A DNA stretch of 64,000 nucleotides, taken from Euryarchaeota archaeon UBA171 (GTDB taxonomy: Archaea; Thermoplasmatota; Poseidoniia; Poseidoniales; Thalassarchaeaceae). Made by a program: the position numbers and the translations under genes. Below the pieces are notes generated by a model. That model worked only from the letters and a program-made list of their open reading frames with translations, had not been told where the DNA came from and searched no databases. The DNA is taken from positions 1-64,000 of the forward strand of contig DANO01000029.1 of NCBI GenBank assembly GCA_002497295.1. The letters are read 5' to 3'. Positions 43,301 to 51,938 of the stretch are shown here, in pieces; position 1 is the stretch's first letter; each line of letters begins with the position of its first letter.

Positions 43301-43395
43301 TCGTTACCTTCTTGTTGTGCTACCGCAATTGATGAGAAGGCGAGTGATGCTGTTAGCACAGCCAGGACGAGTGCCTCGACCTTCCGAGTTGCCAT
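40381..43395 (-). CDS. large secreted, C-terminally anchored surface protein
   Basis: A 1004-residue protein with a signal peptide (about residues 1-26, cut after SIAVAQ) and a single membrane helix near residues 973-995 followed by a short charged tail (FISDESIE). The exported part is acidic and beta-rich, with several Ig-like or cadherin-like segments; two stretches near the C-terminus carry calcium-type motifs (MNDNGINGDSIAGDGVYS and LSDSGLSGDLVVHDDIW). A central region has repeated EVNGTIEEIYN-like strands. It is likely part of the cell envelope or an adhesin. It converges on tRNA-Gly and leaves 1 nt between them. Confidence 0.88.
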   Translation of the reverse strand: MATRKVEALVLAVLTASLAFSSIAVAQQEGNEPDSRECIIHADWGTFWSDSEEQTQHAYRVQFYPSFPFAVDPSNVDVIATHLDNTGIQVGTYSSLTAGGVIDIQMSHAPSFGDIVSISVETTEASCERSFEVTMWNQPVMDHEITRETTWSLTSGADETALSVTGRGWQQRSDLNLEANELGNGTIRLMLNDQDREIDVKLDIQRAWLNESWNGTELSSQKFQLEGSGTIRMILYDGMEGISVDGTVREAKFTRILENGIVTEQLELEANGSLVLNSNEEGSLDISGEISLLRYQTIDVDGERVFQDIWIEAMATAMIEFDSDRINFELDEFILRERWEGDQRVEQHQRFRGEGDFDVLIEDDNGIQIEVNGTIEEIYNEQLDGVIIADTFILDGIYSGTASGTFGSVRQIVNTGVQTNSSGVDHDVIVIRDEYWFNVSGSTFTVPGQELYSDHNLTYLYTSPYIDWESPVVRYRYVEDNGEVNNEYPPESPIVLSPVPPEAVSILSSNVTRESGLVPDVLTQGDRIDLVHDGRFSMAVEVQNTSIADIDGHEVKSAEWIGTYPGGGQAIGSTVNEGILAGLLIYCERTMSLPIVEDEDISIFRETQTVDRVLRPSVITAAENTLPEITGVAYREGIWRGEGGTVHLEITIVDPDTDVVSVMIDLHGEDWGMLELSDSGLSGDLVVHDDIWTAQANSSGLFYGAMEATIYVQDIWATISENVILNITNPGPKVIEVDRAPNRLFRGEEFSISVDAMDMHGIATVSIDLQSYGGDKVMLELSGDTWSGSAIMPFGVSPGKVVFPVVLEDSFGARTIHTGVLGDDVSFIVLNEPPMISTSILIRGDSQTTGEEYLDSVVLPISGEPIRHVLEVSVSDPDGVSVVQTKIGRLAPIGSSESWLNMNDNGINGDSIAGDGVYSVEFNARTSLEPGTMEIRIRATDIYQSMTPLEEQDHQITLVREESPDSASWLGSNADILAVVVAAMLTMGAIGAIIRVFISDESIE

Positions 43396-43443
43396 GTTCC
43401 CCCTGGCTGCTTTTTTCGTATAACAGGCTGTGGGCGTATTGTC

Positions 43444-43848
43444 TCAAAACAGTGGCTCGTCCCAGTCATCTTCTTCGCCGGCTTTCTCTCTCCACACTGT
43501 CTGAGGGACATCTTCGTATAGACCAGCATATGGATCTTCATCCTCATCATCTTTGGATCCTCTTCCGACATACTGGCTTGCATTCGATTTGAATTTCCAG
43601 TAGTGTATTCTCCACTCCCTTCCATCCCAGAGTGTGGTCTCCTCTGATTCAGTAGTCAGTAGATCATAATCTTGAAGCTGATAAAACAGATTTCTATCGT
43701 TCGGCTCCAATGCATTGTCGATAATTCGATTGGAAAACCCAAAGAATCCAAGTGCATGCTCAGCAATCGATTCAGCGACACTTACCTCCATGTCCATATC
43801 GACACGATTACGAATTGCTTGGGTCAGATCTTGGAGTGTTAGGCCCAT
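43444..43848 (-). CDS. small acidic hypothetical protein
   Basis: A 134-residue soluble protein. Residues 1-90 have helical LTQAIRNRVDMDMEVSVAES and LGFFGFSNRIIDNALEPNDR, a small winged-helix-like or helical fold, followed by LLTTESEETTLWDGREWRIH and an acidic tail rich in Asp, Glu and Trp. I do not recognise the family with certainty. It is divergent from the ureohydrolase gene, 47 bp apart, and 48 bp downstream of the large surface protein start on the same strand. Confidence 0.75.
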   Translation of the reverse strand: MGLTLQDLTQAIRNRVDMDMEVSVAESIAEHALGFFGFSNRIIDNALEPNDRNLFYQLQDYDLLTTESEETTLWDGREWRIHYWKFKSNASQYVGRGSKDDEDEDPYAGLYEDVPQTVWREKAGEEDDWDEPLF

Positions 43849-43895
43849 TTGTCGTCACCTGCGTAACCCACCGACATAGGGTTCGTTATTTCAAC

Positions 43896-44852
43896 ATGGT
43901 TCGCGCAAGCGTCGAATACCGGTTGCCGCACGGAGCAATTATGGCGGCATCGGCGAGAATCGGTTTTCTCGGTCTCAAAGAGGACTGGTCACAAGTTCCC
44001 GATGTCTCTGTTATTCAGTTACCATTCGAAATGACAGTGAGTTATGGAACTGGTACCTCAATGGGTCCTTCAGCAACGTTAGAAGCATCTTCACAAATAG
44101 AGACTTACTCGGATTATCTTGCAGATGATTTACCGGCTGGCATGAACATTAGAACCCTAGATGCATGGGAATTTGAAGGCCCAACTTTGATTTCTCATCT
44201 TGAATCGATTCAGAGTCATATCGAACAAGGAATAACTCATGGAGAGTTTCCAATCCTGCTTGGAGGGGAGCATGGGATTCTTCTTCCTGCGCTAAAGGCC
44301 TGTGTCGAAGGAGGAATTTTGGAATCTTTGAATGATCTCACCTTAGTTCAGATAGATGCTCATGCCGATCTTCGTGATGATTTAAACGGTGAGCGTTTTA
44401 GTCATGGAACGGTAGTCAGAAGATGTCTTGATGAGGGGCTCAGTCATGCTATTCAGATTGGAATCCGAGCCTATTCCTCGGATGAGGCTCGTATGATGGA
44501 ATCAGATGATAGGATAACTGCATGGCGGGCTAGGGAAATTAAAGAAAATAAGCAGACAGTCCATTCTATTCTTGATTGCTTGTCGAACATAAACGGCCCC
44601 GTTTGGCTGAGTGTAGATGTTGATGCTTTAGATCCGTCAATTGTGCCCGGAACTGGGACGCCGGTACCGGGCGGGCTTGACTTCTGGCTTGTGAATCAGA
44701 TCATAGAGGGCGTATTCGAGGGAGGCGGGCGCGTCATCGGTGCCGACATATCAGAGATTGCACCAGATGAATATGGAATAACGCAATTTACAGCTGCCAG
44801 CCTTGCTACCTCGGTTCTCGCCTGCCACGTAAAGGCGAAGCGTGGGGTTTGA
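43896..44852 (+). CDS. ureohydrolase, agmatinase/arginase family
   Basis: A 318-residue binuclear manganese enzyme. The ligand motifs are GGEHG (residues 123-127), DAHADLR (154-160), FSHGTVVRR around His170, and SVDVDALDPSIVPGTGTPVPGG. It cleaves agmatine or arginine to urea and putrescine or ornithine; the SpeB-like agmatinase role is most common in archaea, where putrescine feeds polyamines. The ATG at 43896 is chosen; an internal ATG at 43941 begins the usual RIGFLGLKEDWS segment. The next gene, a GNAT acetyltransferase, follows 3 bp later. Confidence 0.92.
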   Translation: MVRASVEYRLPHGAIMAASARIGFLGLKEDWSQVPDVSVIQLPFEMTVSYGTGTSMGPSATLEASSQIETYSDYLADDLPAGMNIRTLDAWEFEGPTLISHLESIQSHIEQGITHGEFPILLGGEHGILLPALKACVEGGILESLNDLTLVQIDAHADLRDDLNGERFSHGTVVRRCLDEGLSHAIQIGIRAYSSDEARMMESDDRITAWRAREIKENKQTVHSILDCLSNINGPVWLSVDVDALDPSIVPGTGTPVPGGLDFWLVNQIIEGVFEGGGRVIGADISEIAPDEYGITQFTAASLATSVLACHVKAKRGV

Positions 44853-44855
44853 AGG

Positions 44856-45266
44856 ATGTTCAGGGTCGAAAGGGGGGTTCCTTCTCCAGAGATTTTCCTC
44901 ATGATTAGAAAGGCGGCAGGGATGGGGCCTAGATCAATGGAAGGTGCAACCATAGGATTGGGAAGAGAGTTGTGCTCAGTGGTTCTAAAGCTTGAAGAAA
45001 GCGGAAGAATTGTAGGAATGGGGCGAATTGTGGGAGATGGTGGGACTGTATTCCATATCTGCGATATGGCCGTTATTCCTGATTTTCAAAGACAAGGGGG
45101 AGGTACGATGGTAATGAATGAATTAATGCGTTACATCGAGGAAGAAGCTCCACCAAATACATACATCAATCTTCTAGCAGATGTGAGTGGTTTCTACGAA
45201 CGCTGGGGTTTCAAACCATCTCGGCCATCCTCCACAGGCATGCATCTGAAGAGTGATTCTAAGTGA
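44856..45266 (+). CDS. GNAT-family N-acetyltransferase
   Basis: A 136-residue acetyltransferase. The acetyl-CoA-binding motif A is DMAVIPDFQRQGGGTMVMNE (about residues 69-88), preceded by the beta strand TVFHICDMAV and followed by INLLADVSGFYERWGF, the typical motif B with FYExxGF. The acceptor substrate is unknown. Its start lies 3 bp after the ureohydrolase stop, so the two are co-transcribed, which makes a polyamine or amino acid a possible substrate (inference). Confidence 0.9.
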   Translation: MFRVERGVPSPEIFLMIRKAAGMGPRSMEGATIGLGRELCSVVLKLEESGRIVGMGRIVGDGGTVFHICDMAVIPDFQRQGGGTMVMNELMRYIEEEAPPNTYINLLADVSGFYERWGFKPSRPSSTGMHLKSDSK

Positions 45267-45303
45267 ACAGAATGGTGTGTTTCAATAGTAAGCACATGGG
45301 GGG

Positions 45304-45954
45304 ATGTGTGTGGCGGATGAAGCCGTAACGCTTGACGTTGGCGGGATGACCTGTGATGGCTGCGCCGGAAAGGTTCGTAACGCGCTCGAAAGCGTATCCG
45401 GAGTCTTATCTGCTGTGGTGTCTCATGAATCGGGCTCGGCCGTCGTTTCACACTCCGGAATCTCTCGGAATTTGATGGCCGATGCTGTCCGCGAAATCGG
45501 CTATACCGTAGACGGCCGTGCTGAGGAGTTTCACTGGCGAGATGGTTCTGTTTGGAATCAGTCTGCCTACAATACAATGTGGTGCTTAATCGGTTGTAGC
45601 ATCGGGGATCTTGGAACCATCGCCTATTTCCAATTTGTTTGGACAGATTCAGGGTGGACAACCATGGCAATCATGATGCTAGCCATAATGAATGGATTGT
45701 TGACTTCAATTGCGCTTGAAACCGTGATACTGCTGAAGCAACTTCCCTTCCGAAATGCATTGCGAACCGCAGCTGGCATGTCATTGATTTCCATGATCGC
45801 GATGGAAGCTGCGATGAATATCACAGATATTGTGTTGACAGGTGGTGCCATGTTGACATGGTACGCCATTATCCCGATGTGGATTGCTGGGTTCCTGACG
45901 CCCTGGCCATACAACTACTGGCGTCTGAAGAAATACGGTGTGGCATGTCATTGA
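45304..45954 (+). CDS. HMA metal-binding domain fused to DUF4396-like membrane domain
   Basis: 216 residues. Residues 8-72 form a heavy-metal-associated domain with MTCDGC (15-20), as in copper chaperones and CopA. From about residue 95 come four membrane helices (CLIGCSIGDLGTIAYFQFVW, TMAIMMLAIMNGLLTSIALE, TAAGMSLISMIAMEAAMNIT and AMLTWYAIIPMWIAGFLTPW) with a conserved-looking PWPYNYWRLKKYG end, matching DUF4396. The membrane part retains Met, His and Cys residues that could bind copper. A role in copper handling is inferred. The ATG at 45304 follows a G-rich stretch. Confidence 0.85.
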   Translation: MCVADEAVTLDVGGMTCDGCAGKVRNALESVSGVLSAVVSHESGSAVVSHSGISRNLMADAVREIGYTVDGRAEEFHWRDGSVWNQSAYNTMWCLIGCSIGDLGTIAYFQFVWTDSGWTTMAIMMLAIMNGLLTSIALETVILLKQLPFRNALRTAAGMSLISMIAMEAAMNITDIVLTGGAMLTWYAIIPMWIAGFLTPWPYNYWRLKKYGVACH

Positions 45955-45981
45955 TTCTAACCGTGTTTTAGTTATTCAGAC

Positions 45982-47364
45982 ATGCAAACGGTTCTAGGTG
46001 TTAGCCCCCATAGCGGCGCTATGCGCCGCTGGGTTACCGCACTCGTTGTGGGGTCAATGCTCGCAGTTTCTGCTGCGCCCGTGGCAACTGCGCAGTTTGG
46101 TCAGCCCGACATTGTCCAGGAGCACTGGTATCATTCCTATACAACACTGACATTGGATCTCAATGAATGGGCGGATGATTACCCGGAAATAGTCAATCTA
46201 TTCAGTATAGGAAAAACGGAGTTGGGAAGAGAAATATGGATGTTGCAGATCTCTGATTGGAGCATAGAAACCAAACCAGATGGAACGGCGAAAGATGTGG
46301 CATATATTGATGGGGGCCATCATGGAAACGAACATCTTGGAACTGAATTGGCTTTCCTTGTGGCAGAATACTATATCGAAGGTTGGGGCGATGAAGAGCA
46401 GGATGTAATCGACGTTTTGACCAATACGGAATTGCATATCGTGATTATGCTAAACGCAGATGGCAATGACTTCGATACTAGATGGAATGTGAATCAAGTG
46501 GATCTGAATAGAAATTATGACCATTATTGGAATACCTGTCCAACGACTCAGCCGGGGAGTAGTGCGTTTAGTGAATCTGAAACTCTCGCGAATTCGATAT
46601 ACATGAATGATGTTGTGCCTCATGCTGATTTGTACATCACCATGCACACGGGCGTGTGGATCATGCTCTACCCTTGGGGTAAATGGCCAGACCAACCTTC
46701 GGATTGGGAGATGTATCATTTCATAAAAGAAGAAATTAATGCCAATATTTCTGATATACCCATCCGGAATGCCAATCAGGGATTATATCCAAACTGCGGT
46801 ACAAGCAGAGATTACGGGTATGGAGTGATGGGATATCCTACGTTTACCTTTGAGACAGATGATGAGCAATTTCTTCTTGGTACGGTAGAGGCCCTCTCAG
46901 ATAGATTGGAAGAAGAGCTTGATGTTATGCGATATCTAATTCAGAATATTTGGTTCTGGCGTGCTCGCTTGGTTGTAGAGGAGGTCGAAATCAACGAAGG
47001 GGAGGTAAAATCCCATATTGTGAACTTAGGGTACGCCAGTACATCCAATGCAACACTACAGTACATCAGTTCCAATGGAGATTTATTGTGGAACTCGTCA
47101 AGCTTCGGTGTCAACGCGACTAATGAGACAAATGTGGCCTTCGGTAGCGAAGGTCTTGCTATCGTAGACGGTGGGTCTTGGAGTATAAGTTATCAGAAGA
47201 GGGTGATTGATGCTTCGATGTGGGTAAATGAGGTAGTTGACGAAGACGTAGTAGACTGGACTGGCAAGGATTCCGGTGGTTTTCTTCCAACTCCCTCGGT
47301 ATTTGTCTTATTCATCGCCTTCGCTCTTGCTGCTATTGGTGGAAGAAATAGCAGATTAGAATGA
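45982..47364 (+). CDS. secreted M14 zinc carboxypeptidase
   Basis: A 460-residue exported peptidase. The signal peptide is best read from the internal ATG at 46021 (MRRWVTALVVGSMLAVSAAP before VATAQF). Zinc ligands are in GGHHGNEHLG (HxxE) and in the downstream THMHTG segment; Arg and Asn of NQVDLNRNYD bind the substrate carboxylate, and the catalytic Glu lies in PTFTFETDDEQ. The C-terminus has a beta domain and ends in LPTPSVFVLFIAFALAAIGG followed by RNSRLE, a hydrophobic helix with basic tail that looks like an envelope-sorting signal. It would trim peptides outside the cell. A perfect palindrome covers the internal start. Confidence 0.92.
   Translation: MQTVLGVSPHSGAMRRWVTALVVGSMLAVSAAPVATAQFGQPDIVQEHWYHSYTTLTLDLNEWADDYPEIVNLFSIGKTELGREIWMLQISDWSIETKPDGTAKDVAYIDGGHHGNEHLGTELAFLVAEYYIEGWGDEEQDVIDVLTNTELHIVIMLNADGNDFDTRWNVNQVDLNRNYDHYWNTCPTTQPGSSAFSESETLANSIYMNDVVPHADLYITMHTGVWIMLYPWGKWPDQPSDWEMYHFIKEEINANISDIPIRNANQGLYPNCGTSRDYGYGVMGYPTFTFETDDEQFLLGTVEALSDRLEEELDVMRYLIQNIWFWRARLVVEEVEINEGEVKSHIVNLGYASTSNATLQYISSNGDLLWNSSSFGVNATNETNVAFGSEGLAIVDGGSWSISYQKRVIDASMWVNEVVDEDVVDWTGKDSGGFLPTPSVFVLFIAFALAAIGGRNSRLE
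46012..46030. repeat. perfect 8-bp inverted repeat over the internal start of the M14 gene
   Basis: AGCGGCGC at 46012-46019 and GCGCCGCT at 46023-46030 flank TAT. The internal ATG at 46021 falls in the loop. In RNA this is a very stable 8-bp GC hairpin. Confidence 0.7.
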
Positions 47365-47461
47365 TAATTTGAATCTGTATATAGTTGATTATCATTTCAA
47401 AGTTAATTTTTCTAGGCAATTATTTGTATATCATTACAAAATCCACAAATTCAGTGATATT

Positions 47462-48991
47462 GTGAATTGGTCAAATCTTGAATTCAATGAAACCTGCGAA
47501 CAACTACTGATACCTCTTTTCCAAGGAGTCACTCGAGCACCCAACAATGCACTATCTGGTCTGGGGCGTAGTCAAAGAAATCTAGTCAGAGAAGCCATCT
47601 CTTCGAATGATTTTGAGGGGAAGGAAGGAGAAAATATGGTTGTGTGGACGCCGGGATGCAGAGTTATGCTTGTCGGAATGGGTGAGAAGAGCGCGATTAA
47701 TCATGATCTTGCACGAATGACCGGCGCCCGTGTAATGGGCTCACTTTCAAAGAAAAACGGACTATCCGTATGTGTTAGATTCACTTCGGGTTGGTCCGGT
47801 GGTCGTATGGTCGATTTTGCAGAAGGGATGATGCTGCGAGACTATGAATTCATTGAACATCAAGATATTGGAGAAGACCATATCCTGGCTCCTTGGTCGG
47901 TTCAATTCCAAGCCAGTACCAGATATCAAGATCATCTCAAGGAGGGTCTTTCCAAGTCACATGCTTTGGTCAAGGGAGTACATCTAGCACGTGACCTTGG
48001 TAATGAGCCGGCTAACGTTCTATACCCAATGGAATACGCCCATAGAGCACAAAAATGGGCAGATGATAAAGAAAATGTTGTAGTTGAGGTATACGACTGG
48101 GATAAGCTCAACGAACTAGGCATGGGGGGATTGATCAACGTAGGCAAAGGGAGTGATAGGAAACCCTGCATGGTCCTCTTCACCCTCAATCCTGATGCAG
48201 ACAAGGATATTCGTCGACCATGTATCGTAGGGAAGGGGATTACTTTCGATACAGGGGGTATTTCCATCAAACCAACGAGCGGTATGTGGGACATGAAATA
48301 TGATATGTGTGGTGCTGCCACTGTTTTCGGTCTGATGGAGGCCCTGTACTCTACTGGCTACGGTCGTAGAGTAAACGGAATAGCGTGTTTGGCAGAGAAT
48401 ATGCCCGGATCTGGGGCATATAGGCCTGGAGACGTATTCAAGACATATTCTGGAAAAACTGTGGAGGTCTTCAGTACAGACGCCGAAGGCAGGAATGTTT
48501 TGGCTGATGGACTTTGCAAGGCAGGAGAGTTCGATCCTGAATTCATTGTAGATTTAGCAACCCTCACAGGTGCGGTAGTGGTCGCTTTAGGCAATCAGAT
48601 AACCGGAATGTGGGGCAATGATTCTGCACTTGTTAAGAGGGTCGAATCGGCTGCCTCATTATCTGGGGAACCAGTCTGGGAAATGCCTCTGAATGACCAA
48701 TTCAAGAGATACATGACAGATTCAGCGTTCGCGGACATAAGAAATGGTTCAATTGGAGGAAGGGCCGGTTCATCTAATGGCGCGGCGGCTTTCTTGGAGT
48801 TCTTCGTCCCATCTAGGGAAGAGAATGGGGGCTCTTCGAAAATACCATGGGTGCATTTGGATATCGCAGGAACTGCATGGGGCCCCGGTTCCAAGGCTCG
48901 GACGGAGCGCGAGAATCCATTCTTCCAGTTTGGTACATCGGGAGTGCATGTAAGGACCCTGCATCGTCTTATCACAAGCGATGACCGTTGA
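47462..48991 (+). CDS. leucyl aminopeptidase, M17 family
   Basis: About 509 residues. The metal and catalytic segments are VGKGITFDTGGISIKP, MKYDMCGAATV and STDAEGRNVLADGL, with IAGTAWG near the C-terminus, as in cytosolic leucine aminopeptidases. It releases N-terminal amino acids from peptides taken up after extracellular digestion. I choose the GTG at 47462 because TATAT at 47427-47431 is about 31 nt upstream, giving a near-leaderless transcript, and the sequence before it does not look like M17. A longer frame opens at 47369. Confidence 0.92.
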   Translation: MNWSNLEFNETCEQLLIPLFQGVTRAPNNALSGLGRSQRNLVREAISSNDFEGKEGENMVVWTPGCRVMLVGMGEKSAINHDLARMTGARVMGSLSKKNGLSVCVRFTSGWSGGRMVDFAEGMMLRDYEFIEHQDIGEDHILAPWSVQFQASTRYQDHLKEGLSKSHALVKGVHLARDLGNEPANVLYPMEYAHRAQKWADDKENVVVEVYDWDKLNELGMGGLINVGKGSDRKPCMVLFTLNPDADKDIRRPCIVGKGITFDTGGISIKPTSGMWDMKYDMCGAATVFGLMEALYSTGYGRRVNGIACLAENMPGSGAYRPGDVFKTYSGKTVEVFSTDAEGRNVLADGLCKAGEFDPEFIVDLATLTGAVVVALGNQITGMWGNDSALVKRVESAASLSGEPVWEMPLNDQFKRYMTDSAFADIRNGSIGGRAGSSNGAAAFLEFFVPSREENGGSSKIPWVHLDIAGTAWGPGSKARTERENPFFQFGTSGVHVRTLHRLITSDDR

Positions 48992-49075
48992 AAATGGTTG
49001 AAAACCTGTATATTTGATAGATTCTGCATTATATCCGGGCATGTTCTATACGTTGAACGGAGTTTTGCAGGTTAC

Positions 49076-50050
49076 ATGAATGGGTCGTCCAAGGTGTTTA
49101 TTGCTTGCCTGCTCACAGTAGTAGTTCTTTCATCGAGTGTGGCCGCTCAAGACGCTGAGGAGAGTGTGGAAGAGGAGTCCAACATTATCATCGATTATGT
49201 TCTTCCGCTCTCTTTAGCGTATATCATGTTCTCACTAGGACTGGGTTTGAAAGTATCTGACTTTGGTCTTATTTTGAGTGAGCCGAAGGCATTTGCAGTG
49301 GGATTGGGGAACCAGATGGTTGTCCTGCCGTTAGCAGGATTTGGCATAGCAAGCATCTTCGATTTATCTGGAGAGATGGCGGTCGGCCTAATGATTCTAG
49401 CTTGTTGTCCGGGAGGTGTGACATCCAATATTCTGACAAAACTAGCAGGGGGCGACACCGCTCTATCAATTTCATATACCGCAGTTGTGAGTGTTGTATC
49501 CGTAATCACACTTCCACTCATAGTTGGTCTCTCAATGGATCATTTCATGGGTACTGCGTCGCCAAATATCGAAATCTTCGAGTTGGGAGTAACGATGTTT
49601 CTTCTGACTACTGTTCCTGTAATGATTGGAATGTTAATACGCAGATATTCAGAGACCTCTGCTGATGGTATTGAACCATTAATCGGAAAAATCGCGGCTG
49701 TTCTTTTCATCATAATCGTCATTGCGGCTATTGCAAGCGAATTTGACACTCTGATGGAAAATATTGGGGCGCTTGGTCCGGCAGTTGTTATACTCAATAT
49801 TCTGATGCTTGGAATAGGTTGGAAGAGTGCAACGGTTCTTGATCTTGAAAATAATCAGGCAACAACTGTTTCGATAGAGAGTGGCATACAGAATGCAACC
49901 GTGGGCATTACGGTAGGGGGCCTTATACTGGCTCCCGAGGCGGGTGCAACCCTATCTGTGCTGAGTCTTCCATCAGGAGTCTATGGCGTTATGATGTACT
50001 TCGTCATAGCACCATTCCTCTATTGGAGGATTAGTATGTCGAAGATGTGA
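49076..50050 (+). CDS. bile acid:sodium symporter (BASS) family transporter
   Basis: A 324-residue membrane protein with an N-terminal signal-like segment (residues 5-24) and eight to nine helices. It has LILACCPGGVTSNILTKLAG and GDTALSISYTAVVSVVSVIT, the CPGGxxSN...GDxALS signature of BASS/NTCP transporters, and later VSIESGIQNATVGITVGG, which contains the second crossover region. It probably imports an organic acid with sodium. The ATG at 49076 is chosen because it begins the signal-like helix; an upstream frame extension to 48998 lacks this logic. Its stop is 1 bp from the dnaK stop. Confidence 0.92.
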   Translation: MNGSSKVFIACLLTVVVLSSSVAAQDAEESVEEESNIIIDYVLPLSLAYIMFSLGLGLKVSDFGLILSEPKAFAVGLGNQMVVLPLAGFGIASIFDLSGEMAVGLMILACCPGGVTSNILTKLAGGDTALSISYTAVVSVVSVITLPLIVGLSMDHFMGTASPNIEIFELGVTMFLLTTVPVMIGMLIRRYSETSADGIEPLIGKIAAVLFIIIVIAAIASEFDTLMENIGALGPAVVILNILMLGIGWKSATVLDLENNQATTVSIESGIQNATVGITVGGLILAPEAGATLSVLSLPSGVYGVMMYFVIAPFLYWRISMSKM

Positions 50051-50051
50051 T

Positions 50052-51920
50052 TCAATCCTCATCTTCAACGACTTCGAAATCCGCTTCGTGGACTCCTTCA
50101 TCTGATTCGTCTTCTTGATTGTCTTCTTCCATATCCTTGGCTGCAGCTTCGTATATTTTGATGGAAAGAGCCTGCATGAGTCCTTCTAACTCGCTTATCT
50201 TGGACTGCACTCCGGCTTCATCGATTTCATCCGCATCGATTGGGACATCTCCATTCGTGACCATTGATTCGAGTTCATTTAGCTTCTCCAAAACTGGTTC
50301 TGTATCTTCTTCCTCGAGCTTATCGCCGGCTTCTTCAATAGTTTTTCGAGTTTGATATACTATGCTCTCAGCCTGGTTCTTTAGTTCGACTCGTGCCTTC
50401 CTCTTACGGTCTTCGTCGGCAAATTCTTCAGCCTCTTCAATCTTAGATTTAATCTCGTCTTCACTCAGAGATGTTTGGCTCTCTATGGTGATTTTTTGTT
50501 CCTTTCCTGTACCGAGATCTTTCGCTGAAACATTCACGATTCCATTCGCATCTATATCGAATGTGACTTCGATCTGCGGTATCCCCCTGGGTGCAGCGGG
50601 TATCCCTGTAAGATGGAATTTTCCGAGAGTGATATTGTCTTTAGCGAACTGTCTCTCTCCTTGGAGAACATGAACCTCGACAGCAGGCTGGTTATCGGCA
50701 GCAGTGGAGAATGTCTCCGATCGCTTGCTTGGTATGGTGGTGTTCCGCTCGATCATCGTAGTCATGACTCCGCCTAGAGTCTCGATTCCAAGCGTAAGGG
50801 GCGTGACGTCCAGAAGGAGTACGTCGGTGACACCAGAATCTCCAACGATTATTCCAGCCTGAAGAGCTGCTCCCATGGCGACTGCCTCGTCGGGGTTAAC
50901 ACCCTTGAACGGAGCTTTGCCGACCTCTTGCTCAATTGCAGATTGAACGGCGGGGACGCGAGTGGATCCGCCTACCAGAATCACCTTGTCGACCTTGCCC
51001 TTAGATACTCCTGCATCCTTCATGGCTTGGCGTGTAGGTGAAAGCGTCCTTGAGATCAATGGCTCGATTAGTTCCTCGAACTTGGACTTCGATAGTGTGA
51101 TGTCAAGATGCTCGGGCTGACCGTCCCGACTTGTAATAAATGGCAGATTAACCTGAGCAGAGCCAGAGCCTGAAAGCTCTATTTTTGCTTTCTCTGCGTT
51201 TTCACGAAGTCTGCTCATAGCCTGTGAATCAGCGGATAAATCGATGCCGGTGTCTTTCTTGTACTCATCAACAAGCCATGTGATGATGACCTCGTCGAAG
51301 TCATCCCCTCCAAGCCTGTTGTCTCCGGAAGTCGCCTTCACTTCTATCTGTGGCTGACCATCGACTTGATAGATTTCAAGAACAGAAACATCGAATGTCC
51401 CTCCCCCGAGATCGTATACTAAGATGGTCTGATCTTCTTCTTTATTCACTCCATATGCGAGTGCCGCTGCGGTGGGCTCGTTGATTATTCTAAGAACTTC
51501 TAATCCTGCAATTCGTCCTGCATCTTTAGTCGCCTTCCTCTGGGCATCGGTAAAATATGCGGGGCATGTAATCACGGCTTTCTTGATTTCCTGGCCGAGA
51601 TATGCTTCTGCATCCGCCTTCAGTTTCTGTAGAATGAATGCTGACATTTCTTGAGGGGTGTATGTGGAGTCATCGATTTCAGATGACCAATCAGTTCCCA
51701 TCTCTCGCTTGACCGACAAGATGGTTCGGTCCGCATTAGTCACAGCCTGACGCTTTGCAGTAATTCCGATGTGGCGCTCTCCATCTTTGGCGAAGGCTAC
51801 TACGCTTGGGGTGGTTCGTGCTCCTTCCGAATTTGGGATTACGACGGCTTGGCCTCCCTCCAGAGTTGCCACGCAGCTGTTGGTTGTTCCTAGATCAATT
51901 CCGATAACAGGTGTGCTCAT
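50052..51920 (-). CDS. dnaK: Hsp70 chaperone DnaK
   Basis: A 622-residue DnaK. It begins IGIDLGTTNSCVA, has VYDLGGGTFDVSVL and VILVGGSTRVPAVQ, the linker region around VLLLDVTPLTLGIE, and a C-terminal substrate-binding domain ending in an acidic tail. All nucleotide-site motifs are intact. DnaK in archaea was acquired from bacteria. No dnaJ or grpE is in this window; instead an Hsp20-like gene lies 18 bp upstream on the same strand and is probably in the same operon. Confidence 0.97.
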   Translation of the reverse strand: MSTPVIGIDLGTTNSCVATLEGGQAVVIPNSEGARTTPSVVAFAKDGERHIGITAKRQAVTNADRTILSVKREMGTDWSSEIDDSTYTPQEMSAFILQKLKADAEAYLGQEIKKAVITCPAYFTDAQRKATKDAGRIAGLEVLRIINEPTAAALAYGVNKEEDQTILVYDLGGGTFDVSVLEIYQVDGQPQIEVKATSGDNRLGGDDFDEVIITWLVDEYKKDTGIDLSADSQAMSRLRENAEKAKIELSGSGSAQVNLPFITSRDGQPEHLDITLSKSKFEELIEPLISRTLSPTRQAMKDAGVSKGKVDKVILVGGSTRVPAVQSAIEQEVGKAPFKGVNPDEAVAMGAALQAGIIVGDSGVTDVLLLDVTPLTLGIETLGGVMTTMIERNTTIPSKRSETFSTAADNQPAVEVHVLQGERQFAKDNITLGKFHLTGIPAAPRGIPQIEVTFDIDANGIVNVSAKDLGTGKEQKITIESQTSLSEDEIKSKIEEAEEFADEDRKRKARVELKNQAESIVYQTRKTIEEAGDKLEEEDTEPVLEKLNELESMVTNGDVPIDADEIDEAGVQSKISELEGLMQALSIKIYEAAAKDMEEDNQEDESDEGVHEADFEVVEDED

Positions 51921-51938
51921 TCTTCAATCATCCCCTAA

